A stretch of DNA of 64,000 nt, taken from Armigeres subalbatus. Its lineage: Eukaryota > Arthropoda > Insecta > Diptera > Culicidae. The notes beneath the pieces are model-generated. The model had not been told where the DNA came from. It was given only the letters and a program-made list of their open reading frames with translations, and did no database searches. Below, in pieces: positions 47,513 to 58,791 of the stretch (position 1 is its first letter; every line of letters begins with the position of its first letter). Location: positions 143,766,652-143,830,651 of the forward strand of contig NC_085139.1 in the NCBI RefSeq assembly GCF_024139115.2. The letters run 5' to 3'. The position numbers and the translations under genes are program-made.

Positions 47513-47869
47513 ATTCGAACAGTCACTGCTTCGCTATCCACATACACGGGGATCCTGAAATGCCGCTCTTTACAAACAAAAACGCGTTTTATATTATGCG
47601 CTTTTTCGTAGCGCTGTGCAATGGCGTTTTCAAACATTTCAATAAAAACACAGTTGAGTGTGTTGCTTTTTACATCCGCGAGGTTCAAGCGGATTTCACT
47701 CTCCAAAAACTTTTGCACTTGTGTGACATCAGGCCGCTCTGGAAGAACGCTAAAGTCTACCACCAGAGTATTCTTTCTAATATTCATTCTGGAACAGGCC
47801 GAAATACGAGAAGTTATTTTGAAATTAAATTTAGATATTCAAAGTTTATCTTGGTTATTTAATATGGTT

Positions 47870-50800
47870 TATTTATTGAACTTCCGCTCCATAATTGCAC
47901 AACTTTTATCATAAATTTATGTAATTTTGATACAGGTGTTCATTTTACCTGCATACATGCCATGTGATAAATATCTCTTCATATAACGATGCAAACCGAA
48001 AATATTACTATTCACCCCTGCAACATCTTTGTGAAGGTTGTCCTACTTATCGCTTTAGTTTGAACCAATGTTATGATTAATTGTATTAAAAGCTCAAGGA
48101 AAAATGGTTGAAAATTACATCAGACCTAATTTTTACGGCCTCGATTGATATTTTGGATAGCAATAGCTATTCGTTCGGTCTCAAAACGAAAATATTAGCT
48201 CAGGTACCTTATTTTATTTCGAGGAAAACTCGTGCATGGTACCCCGTTTCGCAAGGAGGAAAGTCTCGCTCTACCTGAACCTTTGCTTATGGAGGCAATT
48301 CGCGCGCGTAATATAGAGTGTTTTAGAGATATTGAGACATCATGCCATATGTAGTCGGAGATTCGAATTTGAAAATTATTTCACAATTTCAGCAGCATTA
48401 ATCTCAACATCTTCATTTATGATGATTTGAATGCTTTGAAATATAATATGGTGTGATTTATGACTATTAATTGAAATGTGCTTTGTCCAAATACGAGTCA
48501 AAAGCTATATCATCCAATGTAGCGGCCATTGTTGGAATTTGCTGCGAACGCTCCTACGGGAGTAACCAAACAAAAAATCGCGAAATTCTCGTAGGACCAC
48601 CTTTAGCCTAATTTGCATTTAGAGAGGCAGCATCTCTTGTGCATCGTTATTGAGCTTTATTTACCTTTGTTATTTTACAAAGCTGCTTCGTTGATCATCG
48701 CGTTTGCAAACTCCATATTGTTTGTAAAATTCTACATCATTCTCCAAGTTGCTACGCCCCGCTCAATCCACAGTAGCGCCGAGGTAAAAAGAGAAAGTAG
48801 TTGATTATTAATTATTCAAGAGCTTAAATTCAAAGACCTTTATAGTCCCAGATCGTTTTTATACCGAGCGTCGTCCCAGTCCAGCCCGAGCAGGAAGGGT
48901 TTGAAAGCTTTGCACTCACCCGGCCCGAGCCAACTGTTGTTCGGGGGGTAGCTCCGTCTGTTATATGGCTCCAAAGTCGCCCCCGAGGTACGACTGATTC
49001 TCGACTTGGAACTGAATGGCCAAAATGAAAACGAGAAATTCACGAAATTATTTGGCTTTACATAAGTGATTTTTCGTTTAGTAGACCAACAGTAAAGGCT
49101 GTTACGATTCTCTGGTTGGGTATGGAGCAAACAATTTATTCATTGGGCTCTTCCCTTTTTGTTGGCAGAGACATACAGCAGCATCGCATCAGTGTCTTTG
49201 CAGTAGGAACATCAGCCGGATTTCGTCAACTGGTTTCCCACAGTAAAATGGAAATTCTTGCACATACATACACACGTACTGCAACAACTTGATGAGATTG
49301 CATTCTTGTGGGAGTGCATTTCTTGATGCACATTGTGATCAAATGCATGCATTTCTTTGGAAACTTTTTCCATACAACATTTTTTTTTAACGTTCGTGTG
49401 AATAAAACAAAGATGTAAATAACAAATTGGTGATTAAGCCAATCAGATAGATTTTCAAAAACCATCAAATTGTCAAATTAGGTAATCGTTGAAATTGAAA
49501 ATGTGAAAATGCATTAAGCACGTAACGTAAAAAGTGCTTATTGTTTTTCAAACTTCTTTGTCGTATGAAATATCCCGTTTTGTCTTTTCCGTGCACTTAG
49601 TATTTGTTCAGTCCAAAAACAAACTTTTTATAAACCCAAAGTGTAATATACCGATCGCCTTAGCTCGACAAATTAAGATGACTTCTGTGTGTATATGCAC
49701 AGACTCAATCAGACTCACTTATTCTGTACCGATTGTCTAGGAACAAATTGCATGCGACGGGGAATTCCGTTCCATAGTTTTTCAATAAAAACTGGCTGGA
49801 TCAGACTATAGGATCAAAAGATAAAGATAAAAATGAAAGAAAAATGTATATTCTTATATTTCTTAATCGGGATGAAATAAGAAATGAAAATTCTTATATT
49901 TATGTAATCTGGGGAACATAAAGAACTCACAATCGCAGGTTGATAAGGGTTGAAAACATGAAGGTAAATGCCACATTATTCGACTTCGAAAAAAAAAAAA
50001 TCATACACACATCAGTCCGAAGTGTAACCGTATTTGATAACAATGTAAACAATATCATATAAAACATGTAGAAAAAGCTTGCAACTAATGTTCTGGGTAT
50101 GACCCTTTCGCAGGTTCTACGAACCATCAGAATCAAATGAGAGAATTCGCACAGTTAATTATGATATTTATTCTAACCGTGTTGGCTTCCAATAATTATT
50201 TTGAGAGGTTAGAAGCAGGGTGGTATATGTAATCAAAACAAATTTGAGATGAGTACAGCAATATTGCATTGGTTTTTTTTTATCTTTCCGGCAATATGAT
50301 GGTATAGTTTCCACGCCAATCATAAAATAGGAGCTGTTCACAAACTATACGTTACAATATAATTATTAAGGTACATCCTCCTCTCTCCTCGAAAACTTTT
50401 TCGTATGGATGATTTAATTAATTTGTTTAACTGTAACGCTTGACTGACCCCTTCTTTTTGAACAACTAAGTTGCAGTGCATTATCAATTATCGAGCCTGT
50501 AAAGTGATGCGTCTCACGAGATATTTTTATTGATCCCTTCCATCAGGAATGTTCGATTCCCGACCGGGAGTGTATGCTTTTATGACAGACGCAATCCTAG
50601 ATAATTAATTATATAAATAATATATGGTGCATATCAGATCATTTTTTAGAGGCAATTATCAAAGAGTAAAACATCTGAATTAGATTGTATTATAGATGAC
50701 TATGGTTAAAGACTGAATAGTGGATGAACGTGCCAGTACTGTTCATAGGTTGGTTCACACTTTAATGTTAAAAAAATATTGGGACTGCATCGCCCATGAA

Positions 50801-52400
50801 AAGAGATTGTCACTCAATAGAAGTACTCGGTACCCCATCAGCACTGCGAATGCAATGTAATGTAAAACAGTCGTTTTGGTATATTTGTTTACATTTGTTC
50901 CAACCATCGTCAACTGAATCGGATGAAATGAATACAACAAAATTGTTCAAATTTTATTGATTGGCTTTGGAGCTTATACAATAAACCCCAGCATATACAC
51001 ACAGTGCTTTATGCACTGTTTGCCCGAGAGACACTTCAGCATCCGGATTTATGTGGTCAGGCTGACTCGTCCAACCAATCTGAAATATTCACCATCTCTC
51101 ATATCGCATCGTCCGCTGCACGTGTGGTGATGCCAGTCTGTTAGAGAATTCAAAGTGCGTTGAGTATCAGGTAAGCTTTCATTGGCACGTATGAATTCAA
51201 CATTGGTTTGTTCGTTACAGAATGAAAATTCTGTGCAATACTTTCGCATTGCACAATGAAACATATCCACAACCTGCATTTGCCACATACTTTTATCGCC
51301 ACCTATTCAAATTGCCTTGCATCCCGGTGAAACACGGTCCATGCAGCATGACCACGAGTATAGCTTCGATAAACGCAGGAAAATCTCTGTGACCTGCCTT
51401 TGTTGGCTCAGCTGTTGCGAAAATGTATTCTACTGCAATGTGTTATCGATTTTTGGTCAAATTTAATCAAGCAACACGTACGGTGCAAATCAGTTGCCTT
51501 CGGTCAAGGTAATTACAATTTGATGAGTGTTTCCTGATGGGGCCCATGTAACCATTGCATCATCTCTATATGTACTTGGGAAAAGTTATTTAAGGACAGA
51601 TTTGTGTGGCTGACTGGTAGTTCACTAACAAGAATAAAAACAAATGGGTATCATTCCAGGATGTTGCTGATTATTTAGTCAGAGTTTAACTTATCAATTG
51701 ATAATTCGGTGCAGATGTGGTATTTTTTAAATGGGTTGTATGGTGGACTTTCTCCTACAACTTTGAGATCGTACACATATTACGGAAGCACTTTTAAGGG
51801 AAGGGGTCATCGTTTTCTTACGCACCACATAAATATGGTCAGTTTTTATTATTTAGAGAACCTTCTAACATTTGAGTTGAACCAGGCGAGCGAGGGATCC
51901 TATTAATATGAGTTATTTTTTTAACTGAAAACTATTAACAAAGAGGAAATGGCATTAACATTAACAGTTTTCTACTTCGTTGTCTGGTTAACAAATTAAA
52001 CAATTTTATTACCATCAATTGAAATAGCATTGCTTATAGTATGATGAGCGACACATTACTTTAATATAAAAATAAGTGAGTTTGCGGTGATTGCTCTTAA
52101 ATTTAGTGAACACTAATCATCAAGGAAAAGCATACAAATGTATACCAGTTGAGCTAGAACTTTCGAATATGTAAACGGGATTCGGTCGTTTGTGTGTGAT
52201 ATTGTTGGTCGAATAAATTGATTGTTCGTGCCGCTGTTGGTAAAACTTGATGATGTTTGAATAAACGAGAGGTGGAGTCAATGTTGGTCAAACTGAAAAA
52301 TGTTTAATTTTTAATTTGGTGAAAGGATTAGATTGCCAACAATTGGTATTTTTCCTATACCAGGTAAACTAATTTTGGTGCTTTAAAAGATTTTTAGCGC
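47870..52400. other. 4.5 kb without recognised genes
   Basis: Only short frames. Bases 48870-49000 are GC-rich with an unrecognised minus-strand frame (48840-49130). Near 50555, TGTTCGATTCCCGACCGGGAG resembles a tRNA T arm/B box but has no A box at the proper distance. Nothing else could be assigned. Confidence 0.35.
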
Positions 52401-52420
52401 TCCTCCTCCCTTTCAGGCCC

Positions 52421-52700
52421 ACGGGGTCATATATGACCCCAACAGAAAAATGGATGTATAAAATCGCACGATGGATAAAAGTGAACGGTCTCTTTAGCAA
52501 AATGGCTTGAAATTAACTCCCCTATCAGGGGAAAATATCAGGCATGGACAAAAACGGCCTTACGGCAGCCTAGAACGTCATGAACTTGGTGAAGTTATGA
52601 ACAATAAGGTATATTGGCAGCGGATTTTACTGTTTCAAAAAATGATTTTGTTTCCAACGTATCCGTACAGATACCGTGATACACAATAAACTATTTTTAA
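52421..52700. repeat. Possible remnant of a TTAA-type MITE (GGGGTCATATATGACCCC palindrome)
   Basis: An 18-bp perfect palindrome GGGGTCATATATGACCCC at 52425-52442 resembles the GGGGTCATATTGACCCC motif near both ends of the element at 31341-32941. The opposite end was not found. Confidence 0.35.
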
Positions 52701-53225
52701 TTTTCCTTGGACGTCCTAGGCCTAGTCCAAACTATCCATGAGTTCAGGACTTGAAATCTACAATTGCAAAAAAATGTTTTCTGTTGATCTTTGTTTATTC
52801 GAGTATTAAACCATGTTCGTTACATGTTATAGAAGGTGGCAGTGTTGATAAAATCACTCATAAATCTCAATCAACGAGCCCTCCCGTGCGAACGAAATCG
52901 TCTCCGATTTTAAAGGAATGCAACACGCTTGAATTTTTCATGCAAAAACGCATCATTTCACTCATTTGCCAAAAAATCATTTTGGTTTAAAAACGCATTT
53001 GAAATCGATTTGGGGGCAATTTATTGCTCATATATGGAAGAGTGTCTAATATTTTATGCGACAAACGTCAATTCACTGTTTTTAACGAAGGAGAAAGCAT
53101 CGTGAAAGATTTGGAATTGCTTTTGGGTTTTTCTTGTGGCCATTGCTTTCATTCAGCCTATTACCGCGCCGCCTGTCGTTTATCCCGAGTAACTGAGTGA
53201 TTGTCGTTTGTTTACATCACACACC

Positions 53226-55104
53226 ATGACGAAGAAATGCGACGGTGATCCGTGCTTCGGCGGTTCAGCACGATGCGGAAAGATCGAATGTATGAAGTGT
53301 CATAAGCAATTTCACCTGAAATGTGTCAGCCTGACTGGGAATCAGTATAAATCAGTACGTGATTGCCCAGGTGCTTTCTGGTTCTGTGTGATTTGCCGCA
53401 ATAGTGGTATCACAAGCGAAAATCGTCCCGACACTGGTTATGCGCTTATTCTCCAGCGCATCACATCAATACTTAAGCTCGTTGGTGCTCAAATCGACGT
53501 ATCTCGCTCTATTTGCCGAGCAATTAGTGCATCATACTCACGTCCAAGCTGCTTCAACCCTCCAGTTCAACCTGCCTCAAGTGAATCAAGGAATTTCAAC
53601 GACGAACTTGATCGAATGCAATTCGAATTTACGGAAATTTTCGACTCGTTCATCAACACCGCCCAGCCATCTACAGCCAACAACAAACGCGATCGCACAA
53701 CCAGCTCGACTCCGTCATCACTCCAGAGGAACGACAAACGAATGAGAGTTGACGTTTCAGTTGGTACATCTGATTATTCCGGCACTATAATTCCCCTTCT
53801 TGCAGATACCGTTGAACCAGTTGCAACAATCAACGATCCATCCACCGATCAAACCCAGCCAAACGTCGCCTCTGTTACGGTTGCGCCAAGCAATTATGAA
53901 TTTGCTAGTTCATCCACTGCAACTCCACTTGCCACCTCCACCGCCACCAACGCTGCTCGCCCTCCTGCTGCAAATTCTGCTTCAAACGCCACCTCTACCG
54001 CCACCACCACTACTCGCTATTCTGCTTCGAATGCTGCCGCAAACGCCACCTCCACCGCTCACTCTTTTGCTAACGCTACAACCGACAACAATCAAGCTCT
54101 CACTATTGCCACTTCCGCTGCCGCGACCAGCAATCAAGCCATTCCAGACACCACCCGCGTCCACAATATCAACTCTCAAGCAATAAATCAAGCACCATTC
54201 ATCGCTGGAAATATCGCAAATCAAACCTCTGCGATACTTGCACCCGCATCGATATATCGTTACCTGCTCGTCGTCGAATATGCCGATTATTCCTACAGTC
54301 ACACCACCTGCACATCTCCATCCAAACGTTATTCCTCAATCATCGGGTAATATGCGCATCGCTCCAGCTTCAACGATTGTTCCAACAAACCGTTATCTTA
54401 ATCAAGTAAGATCTAATCAATTAGTGTCTAATTCTCAAAATACGATACTTTCTGCAATTAACGCAACACAACCGTCTACCATGCAAAGCGAAATTCAAAA
54501 TCCTGTAGGTAATGTGAACCTCAGCAGATACACACACATTCTGCCTCCTAGCGCTCCGTCTCTTTCCATTGCTCCACCATCCACACCACTCAAATGGTTC
54601 TACCTAACTAGGTTTCAGCCACACGAAACTACCGATAATATTGTATCGTTCATTGTTAGCAAATGCAATTGCGATCACTCCACGATCAATTGCCTTAAGC
54701 TGGTGCGAGAAAACCGTGATGAAAATTTGCCACTGAAGTTCATCTCTTTTAAAATAAGTATTCCTGCTGTTATTGAAGCTATTGTTACTGACCCACACTT
54801 TTGGCCTGCTGGTGTATCAATCAAACCTTTCTCTGCACGTGTTCCGCTAAACAAGCCAAATTTTTTATTGGCGGGGCGCAAACGCTTCCCAGTTTGGAAT
54901 ACTCCCTCGCCACGTCAACGTGTTGCCATGCGAATGAATCATCAGCAGCAGACGATCTCCCCGCTCGCTTCTCCCCTGCCTCAACAGAACAGAACAGTAC
55001 CACCCCAAATCATGAACAGATTTCCAGCTCCACAAATCTGGAACAGATTCCCAGCCCCAGTCAACTCAACGCAAATCACCCAAGTAGCATCGACAATGGT
55101 TTGA
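53226..55104 (+). pseudogene. LINE ORF1 with PHD-type zinc finger, frameshifted
   Basis: ORF1 proteins of CR1-type LINEs bind RNA or chromatin. The first ATG is at 53226 (MTKKCDGDPC); upstream codons from 53208 open only with TTG. Residues 5-60 show C-x4-C, CGKIECMKCHKQFHLKCV and FWFCVICRNS, a PHD-like Cys/His array. The middle (about 53880-54180) is low-complexity Ala/Thr/Ser/Asn. The frame changes between about 54225 and 54310: the first frame stops at 54350 while the continuation (TVTPPAHLHPNVIPQ onward) runs in another frame to a TGA at 55102-55104. The second half has KWFYLTRFQPHETTDNIVSF and LKFISFKISIP, a small globular domain typical of these proteins. One indel is enough to inactivate it. 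Confidence 0.82.
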
Positions 55105-57495
55105 ATAATAAGTTAATAGTCTACTACCAGAATGTTGGTGGGATGAATTCCCGCATATCAGATTATCGCCTCGCCTGTTCCGATTGCAACTACGATGTGT
55201 ACGCTTTTACAGAGACATGGTTGGATACCGATACTATTTCCAGCCAGATATTTAGTCCTACCTATAATGTATTTCGATTAGATCGCAATTCTAACAACAG
55301 CACAAAGAAATCAGGCGGAGGTGTGTTATTAGCCATGCGAGCCAATCTCAAAGCTCGTCTATTGGAGATTCCTGAATATGATGCCATCGAACAGATTTGG
55401 GTGGCTATCAGTTTTACTACTCATACGCTGTATATATGCGTTATTTATATCCCGCCCGATCGTACGCAAGATATGAATGTAATCGATCGACATGTGAATT
55501 CACTTCTATGGGTTACTACTCGGATGGACATCAAGGACAGTCTCATCATACTCGGAGATTTCAATATTCCTAACATTAAATGGAAACTTAGTTCATCCAA
55601 TGATCTGTTTCCGGATGAAACGCACTCCTCAATAAGCTCGACAATTCAACATCTTATTGATAGTTATTGCATGGCGCGCATTTCTCAACTCAATTCCATC
55701 CTTAACGAAAACGGCCGTTTACTCGATCTTTGTTTCGGTAGCTACGAAGGTAGTGTGCACTACAACTTGTTGGAGGCTCCCTCAGCTCTTGTGAAGCCAT
55801 CGACTCATCATCCAGCTCTACTAATTGAAATATGCAGCGTCACGCCAATCTTGTATACTGATCACAAGGAAACGGTGTTTTACGATTTCAAAAATGGTGA
55901 TTACACTAGTATGAATGCTTTTCTCTCCAACATTGGCTGGCTCGACATCATCACTACGGATCTCAACTCGTCTGTTTCGCTATTTTCCAATATTCTTTTG
56001 TATGCTATTGACCAATTCGTCCCAAAGAAAATCCAAACACCACCTCGCAACCCACCGTGGAGTAACACTGCTTTGAAAGCTTTGAAAAGTTTGAAACGCT
56101 CTGCTCTGCGCAAATACACTAACCGCAAGAGCCGTCATTGTAAACGAGCTTATACTTACGCAAACCACCGGTACAAACGTCTGAATAGGAAACTGTTTTC
56201 CACTTACCAAAAGAAGATTCAACAAAAACTACGTCATAATCCAAAAGGTTTCTGGAGCTACGTTAACGAACAGCGGAATGAATCTGGTCTTCCCACTGTC
56301 ATGCTTAAAGGAAATATTGAATCTTCATCTACTGAAGGTATCTGCAGCCTATTTCGTAGTCAATTCTCTAGCGTGTTCACGCAGGAATCATTGAACGATC
56401 AGCAACTCGCCGAAGCAACCTGTAATGTTCCAGTCCACCCTCCTGTTGGAGAACACCCAATCATCGACGAAGAAACAATTGTTAACGCTTGCTCCACCTT
56501 GAAGGCTTCACATAATTCTGGTCCTGATGGTATACCTGCCACGGTGTTGAAAAAATGCGCCACCACTTTGTCTCTTTTATCTTTATTTTTAATCTTTCGC
56601 TTCAATCTGGAAATTTTCCAAACCACTGGAAGAAATCATTTGTTTTTCCGGTGTTCAAAAAAGGAAACAAACGCGAAGTCAGCAATTATCGCGGTATTGC
56701 GGCTATGTGTGCGGTTTCAATGCTGTTCGAAAAAGTTGTTTACAATTTTTTTGTTCCACAACTGTCGTCACTTCATCTCGGAGCATCAACATGGATTTAT
56801 GCCGAAACGGTCAACGAATAGTAATCTACTTCTGTACTCATCTTTCATCGCTAAAGCTCTCCAGAAAGGCCAACAAGTTGATTCCATCTACACTGATTTT
56901 TCAGCGGCTTTTGATAAAATCAATCATCAGATTACTGTCGCAAAATTTGGCCGATTGGGTTTCTCTGGATCTTTTCTTCACTGGTTACAGTCCTACTTGA
57001 GTGGTCGGGAAATGGCCATTAAGATCGGTGACATCATTTCAACATATTTCCTCGTTACTTCAGGAGTGCCACAAGGTAGCCACTTGGGGCCGCTGATTTT
57101 CTTGGTGTACCTTAACGATGTTCATCTACACTTGGAATGCTTCAAACTTTCTTTTGCCGACGACTTCAAGCTGTATTGGATTGTTAATTGCCCTGATGAT
57201 GCTCTTTTTCTACAATCTCAGCTTGAGCGGTTCACTGAATGGTGTAAAATCAACCGAATGGACCTTAACGCTGCCAAATGCTCGGTTATTTCGTTCTCCC
57301 GTCGACGAACTTTGCTTGATTCTGATTACAAAATTGGTGCTGATAGCCTTAAAAAGGAATCGGTAATCAAAGATCTTGGTGTTCTGCTCGATTCCAAGCT
57401 TACTTTTAAGGAGCACATTGCTTACATCACCTCAAAAGCCTCAAAAACACTGGGTTTTATCTTCAGGATAGCAAAAAAATTCAAAGACATTCAAT
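55086..57495 (+). pseudogene. LINE ORF2: endonuclease-reverse transcriptase with paired frameshifts, 3'-truncated
   Basis: ORF2 nicks target DNA and reverse-transcribes the element RNA. The frame is open from 54801, but the part before about 55086 overlaps ORF1 and has no domain, so I start near KLIVYYQNVGGMNS; no ATG is well placed there. The APE-type endonuclease shows YYQNVGGMNS, AFTETWLD, LGDFNIPNIKW and THHPALLIEI (55110-55840). RT motifs: DGIPATVL near 56520, EHQHGFMPKRSTNSN near 56785, YTDFSAAFDKINH near 56895, SGVPQGSHLGPL near 57065, and FADDFKLY near 57155. Between about 56555 and 56775 the sensible peptide (FPVFKKGNKREVSNYRGIA) lies in another frame, so two indels cancel while the 200 bp between them are misread. 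Catalytic residues persist; the end is missing after 57495. Confidence 0.87.
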
Positions 57496-57497
57496 GT

Positions 57498-57720
57498 CTG
57501 AAATCTAAGCATATGCGGTATTTCGAAAAATTTCGTTTCAGGTGGTTCGAAACGAAATTCCGCGGAATTTCGCGGAATTTGAGCATGGCGAAATCTGATT
57601 TTTTGATTTCGTTTCGTTTCGTAAAATCACAAAAATTTCGCTAGAAAAAACTAGCATCTAACGAAATTTAACGGAATTCCGCGGAATTTCGAGACAAATT
57701 TAAACTTAAGACATACTTTA
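57498..57720. repeat. TTTCG-rich repeat with AAATTCCGCGGAATTT palindromes
   Basis: Immediately at the LINE breakpoint, the sequence is dominated by TTTCG/CGAAA words. The palindrome AAATTCCGCGGAATTT occurs at 57559-57574 and a related GGAATTCCGCGGAATTTC near 57675. It was probably inserted into the LINE or joined to it by a rearrangement. Confidence 0.7.
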
Positions 57721-57831
57721 TATTATCAAAAATTTTGGCTGCGCCGCTGAACAAAATCATAATACTAATTTCAATTCGTTATGTTAAACACATTTTTCTG
57801 TTAACGCTTCTTTTATAGAACGTCTTCAGGG

Positions 57832-57862
57832 GCTCCTCCTTAGCCGTGCGGTAAGACGCGCC
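57832..57862 (+). mobile_element. Feilai-type SINE head fragment
   Basis: CTCCTTAGCCGTGCGGTAAG and the following ACGCG match the tRNA-like 5' head of the full-length SINE (complement of about 17045-17073). The rest of the SINE is absent, an unusual 3' loss for a retroposed element. Confidence 0.7.
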
Positions 57863-58199
57863 TCACCCTTTCCTTCCCATGGTAGCTGTAGAGCTCCATC
57901 AAATCTTGCACCTTCCAACATTCATCGAATTATTTCAACAACAAAGAGCAGTATTTGGCACAACTTTATGGTTTCATTAGACTGCAAATATAACCAATTT
58001 TGAGTAAAAATAGTGAAACTATTGAAAACAATCAAGTAACTATAGATTTACAATCAAAAACTTCAGTACATTCAAAGGTAATTTCCTATATGCCTATATG
58101 GTATTAAGCCACCCGGAGTGGAAATTAATTACTATGTCTGAAACTTGATTATGCATATGTACAACATGTGATAGATTTAGTTCGGAAAAGGTATTGGAG

Positions 58200-58275
58200 G
58201 GTAACCGCCCCTTCGGTGGGGTTTGATCCCACTACCCCAGTTCGCATGACAGGTGCTTTCCCTACTAAGCTAAGA
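58200..58275 (-). other. tRNA-Ala-like sequence (SINE head or tRNA relic)
   Basis: On the minus strand, TAGCTTAGTAGGGAAAGC resembles a D arm/A box, CATGCGA forms a 7-nt loop with TGC in anticodon position (Ala), and GTGGG-ATCAAAC-CCCAC is a perfect 5-bp T stem with a 7-nt loop. Acceptor-stem pairing is not seen, so this is unlikely to be a working tRNA gene. No SINE tail was found. Confidence 0.5.
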
Positions 58276-58791
58276 ATCAAAAACTTTTTTTTTCAATTTC
58301 CTCTAATTTAAGCTATGCCAAATAACTTTTGTTCCAGCATTTTTTCCATAGATGATTTCTTCCTATTGAAATCTTTGTCGTGGGAAAGAGAGAAATATCT
58401 AACGGAAAACGAAAAGTATCTTTAACTATTCTGTCCTAGTTTTTACAAAAGTTATCCGACTCAATGTGTTAATAGAGTGTAAATGTAATCAGATATGAAT
58501 CAGATCTGATTTGTCAAAGAGGCAAACCGTGCAAGAGCAAATTCGTAGGGCCTTTGGGGAGTCTTTTTTGAACGCCTTTTCTTATTAAAAGTCGATTTCT
58601 TCACCTTCGCTTAGGCCTCAAAGCAGGTTTAAGAGCATGGGAAAATACCGCTAAGGAAAACAAAATGCAACATTTTACGTTCAAAAACCAATTGGAATCT
58701 TACCTATAGGTAAAAATAAAAAGTCAAAAGATTGAAGATACTCCACACACCAATATTCGGCGAATTATCGAAATATACATAGCGGGAGATC

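Larger units (their letters stand above)
45500..47860 (-). pseudogene. LINE ORF1 (gag-like) with 3' end but no ORF2, twice interrupted
   Basis: Reading the minus strand: VDFSVLPERPDVTQVQKFL and FVCKERHFRIPVYVDSEAV (47485-47787) form the N-terminal half; DLPPFTPHVDVGEFMQQFG (about 47040-47090) and GPIPSFITIGKD follow; then a CCHC zinc knuckle C-x2-C-x4-H-x4-C (RWCSKAIHPQQKC, near 46880). This order is typical of gag-like ORF1 proteins of Jockey/LOA-type mosquito LINEs, which bind the element RNA. A tail with GGCTCCGTTATGCCTTTTGG and an A-run follows at 45500-45545, so ORF1 leads almost straight into a 3' UTR without an endonuclease-RT ORF. A 417-bp MITE and an 883-bp retroelement interrupt the ORF. 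Stops and frame changes near 47030 and 46610 show it is dead. Confidence 0.78.
53050..57495 (+). mobile_element. CR1-like LINE, nearly complete, 3'-truncated
   Basis: A short 5' region (about 53050-53225) is followed by a PHD-type ORF1, then an endonuclease-reverse transcriptase ORF2. The 3' end is lost: coding similarity stops at about 57495 (KDIQCLKS) and an unrelated TTTCG-rich repeat follows. The missing 3' part corresponds to the fragment at 1-650. PHD-containing ORF1 plus this endonuclease/RT arrangement is known from CR1-clade LINEs, including mosquito T1/Q types. Confidence 0.85.

Noticed and set aside
50505..50580. B-box-like TTCGATTCCCGACC as a tRNA or SINE
   Set aside because: No A box or tail was found near it.
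54801..55085. N-terminal extension of the LINE ORF2 frame
   Set aside because: It overlaps the conserved end of ORF1 in another frame and shows no domain; the endonuclease begins later.
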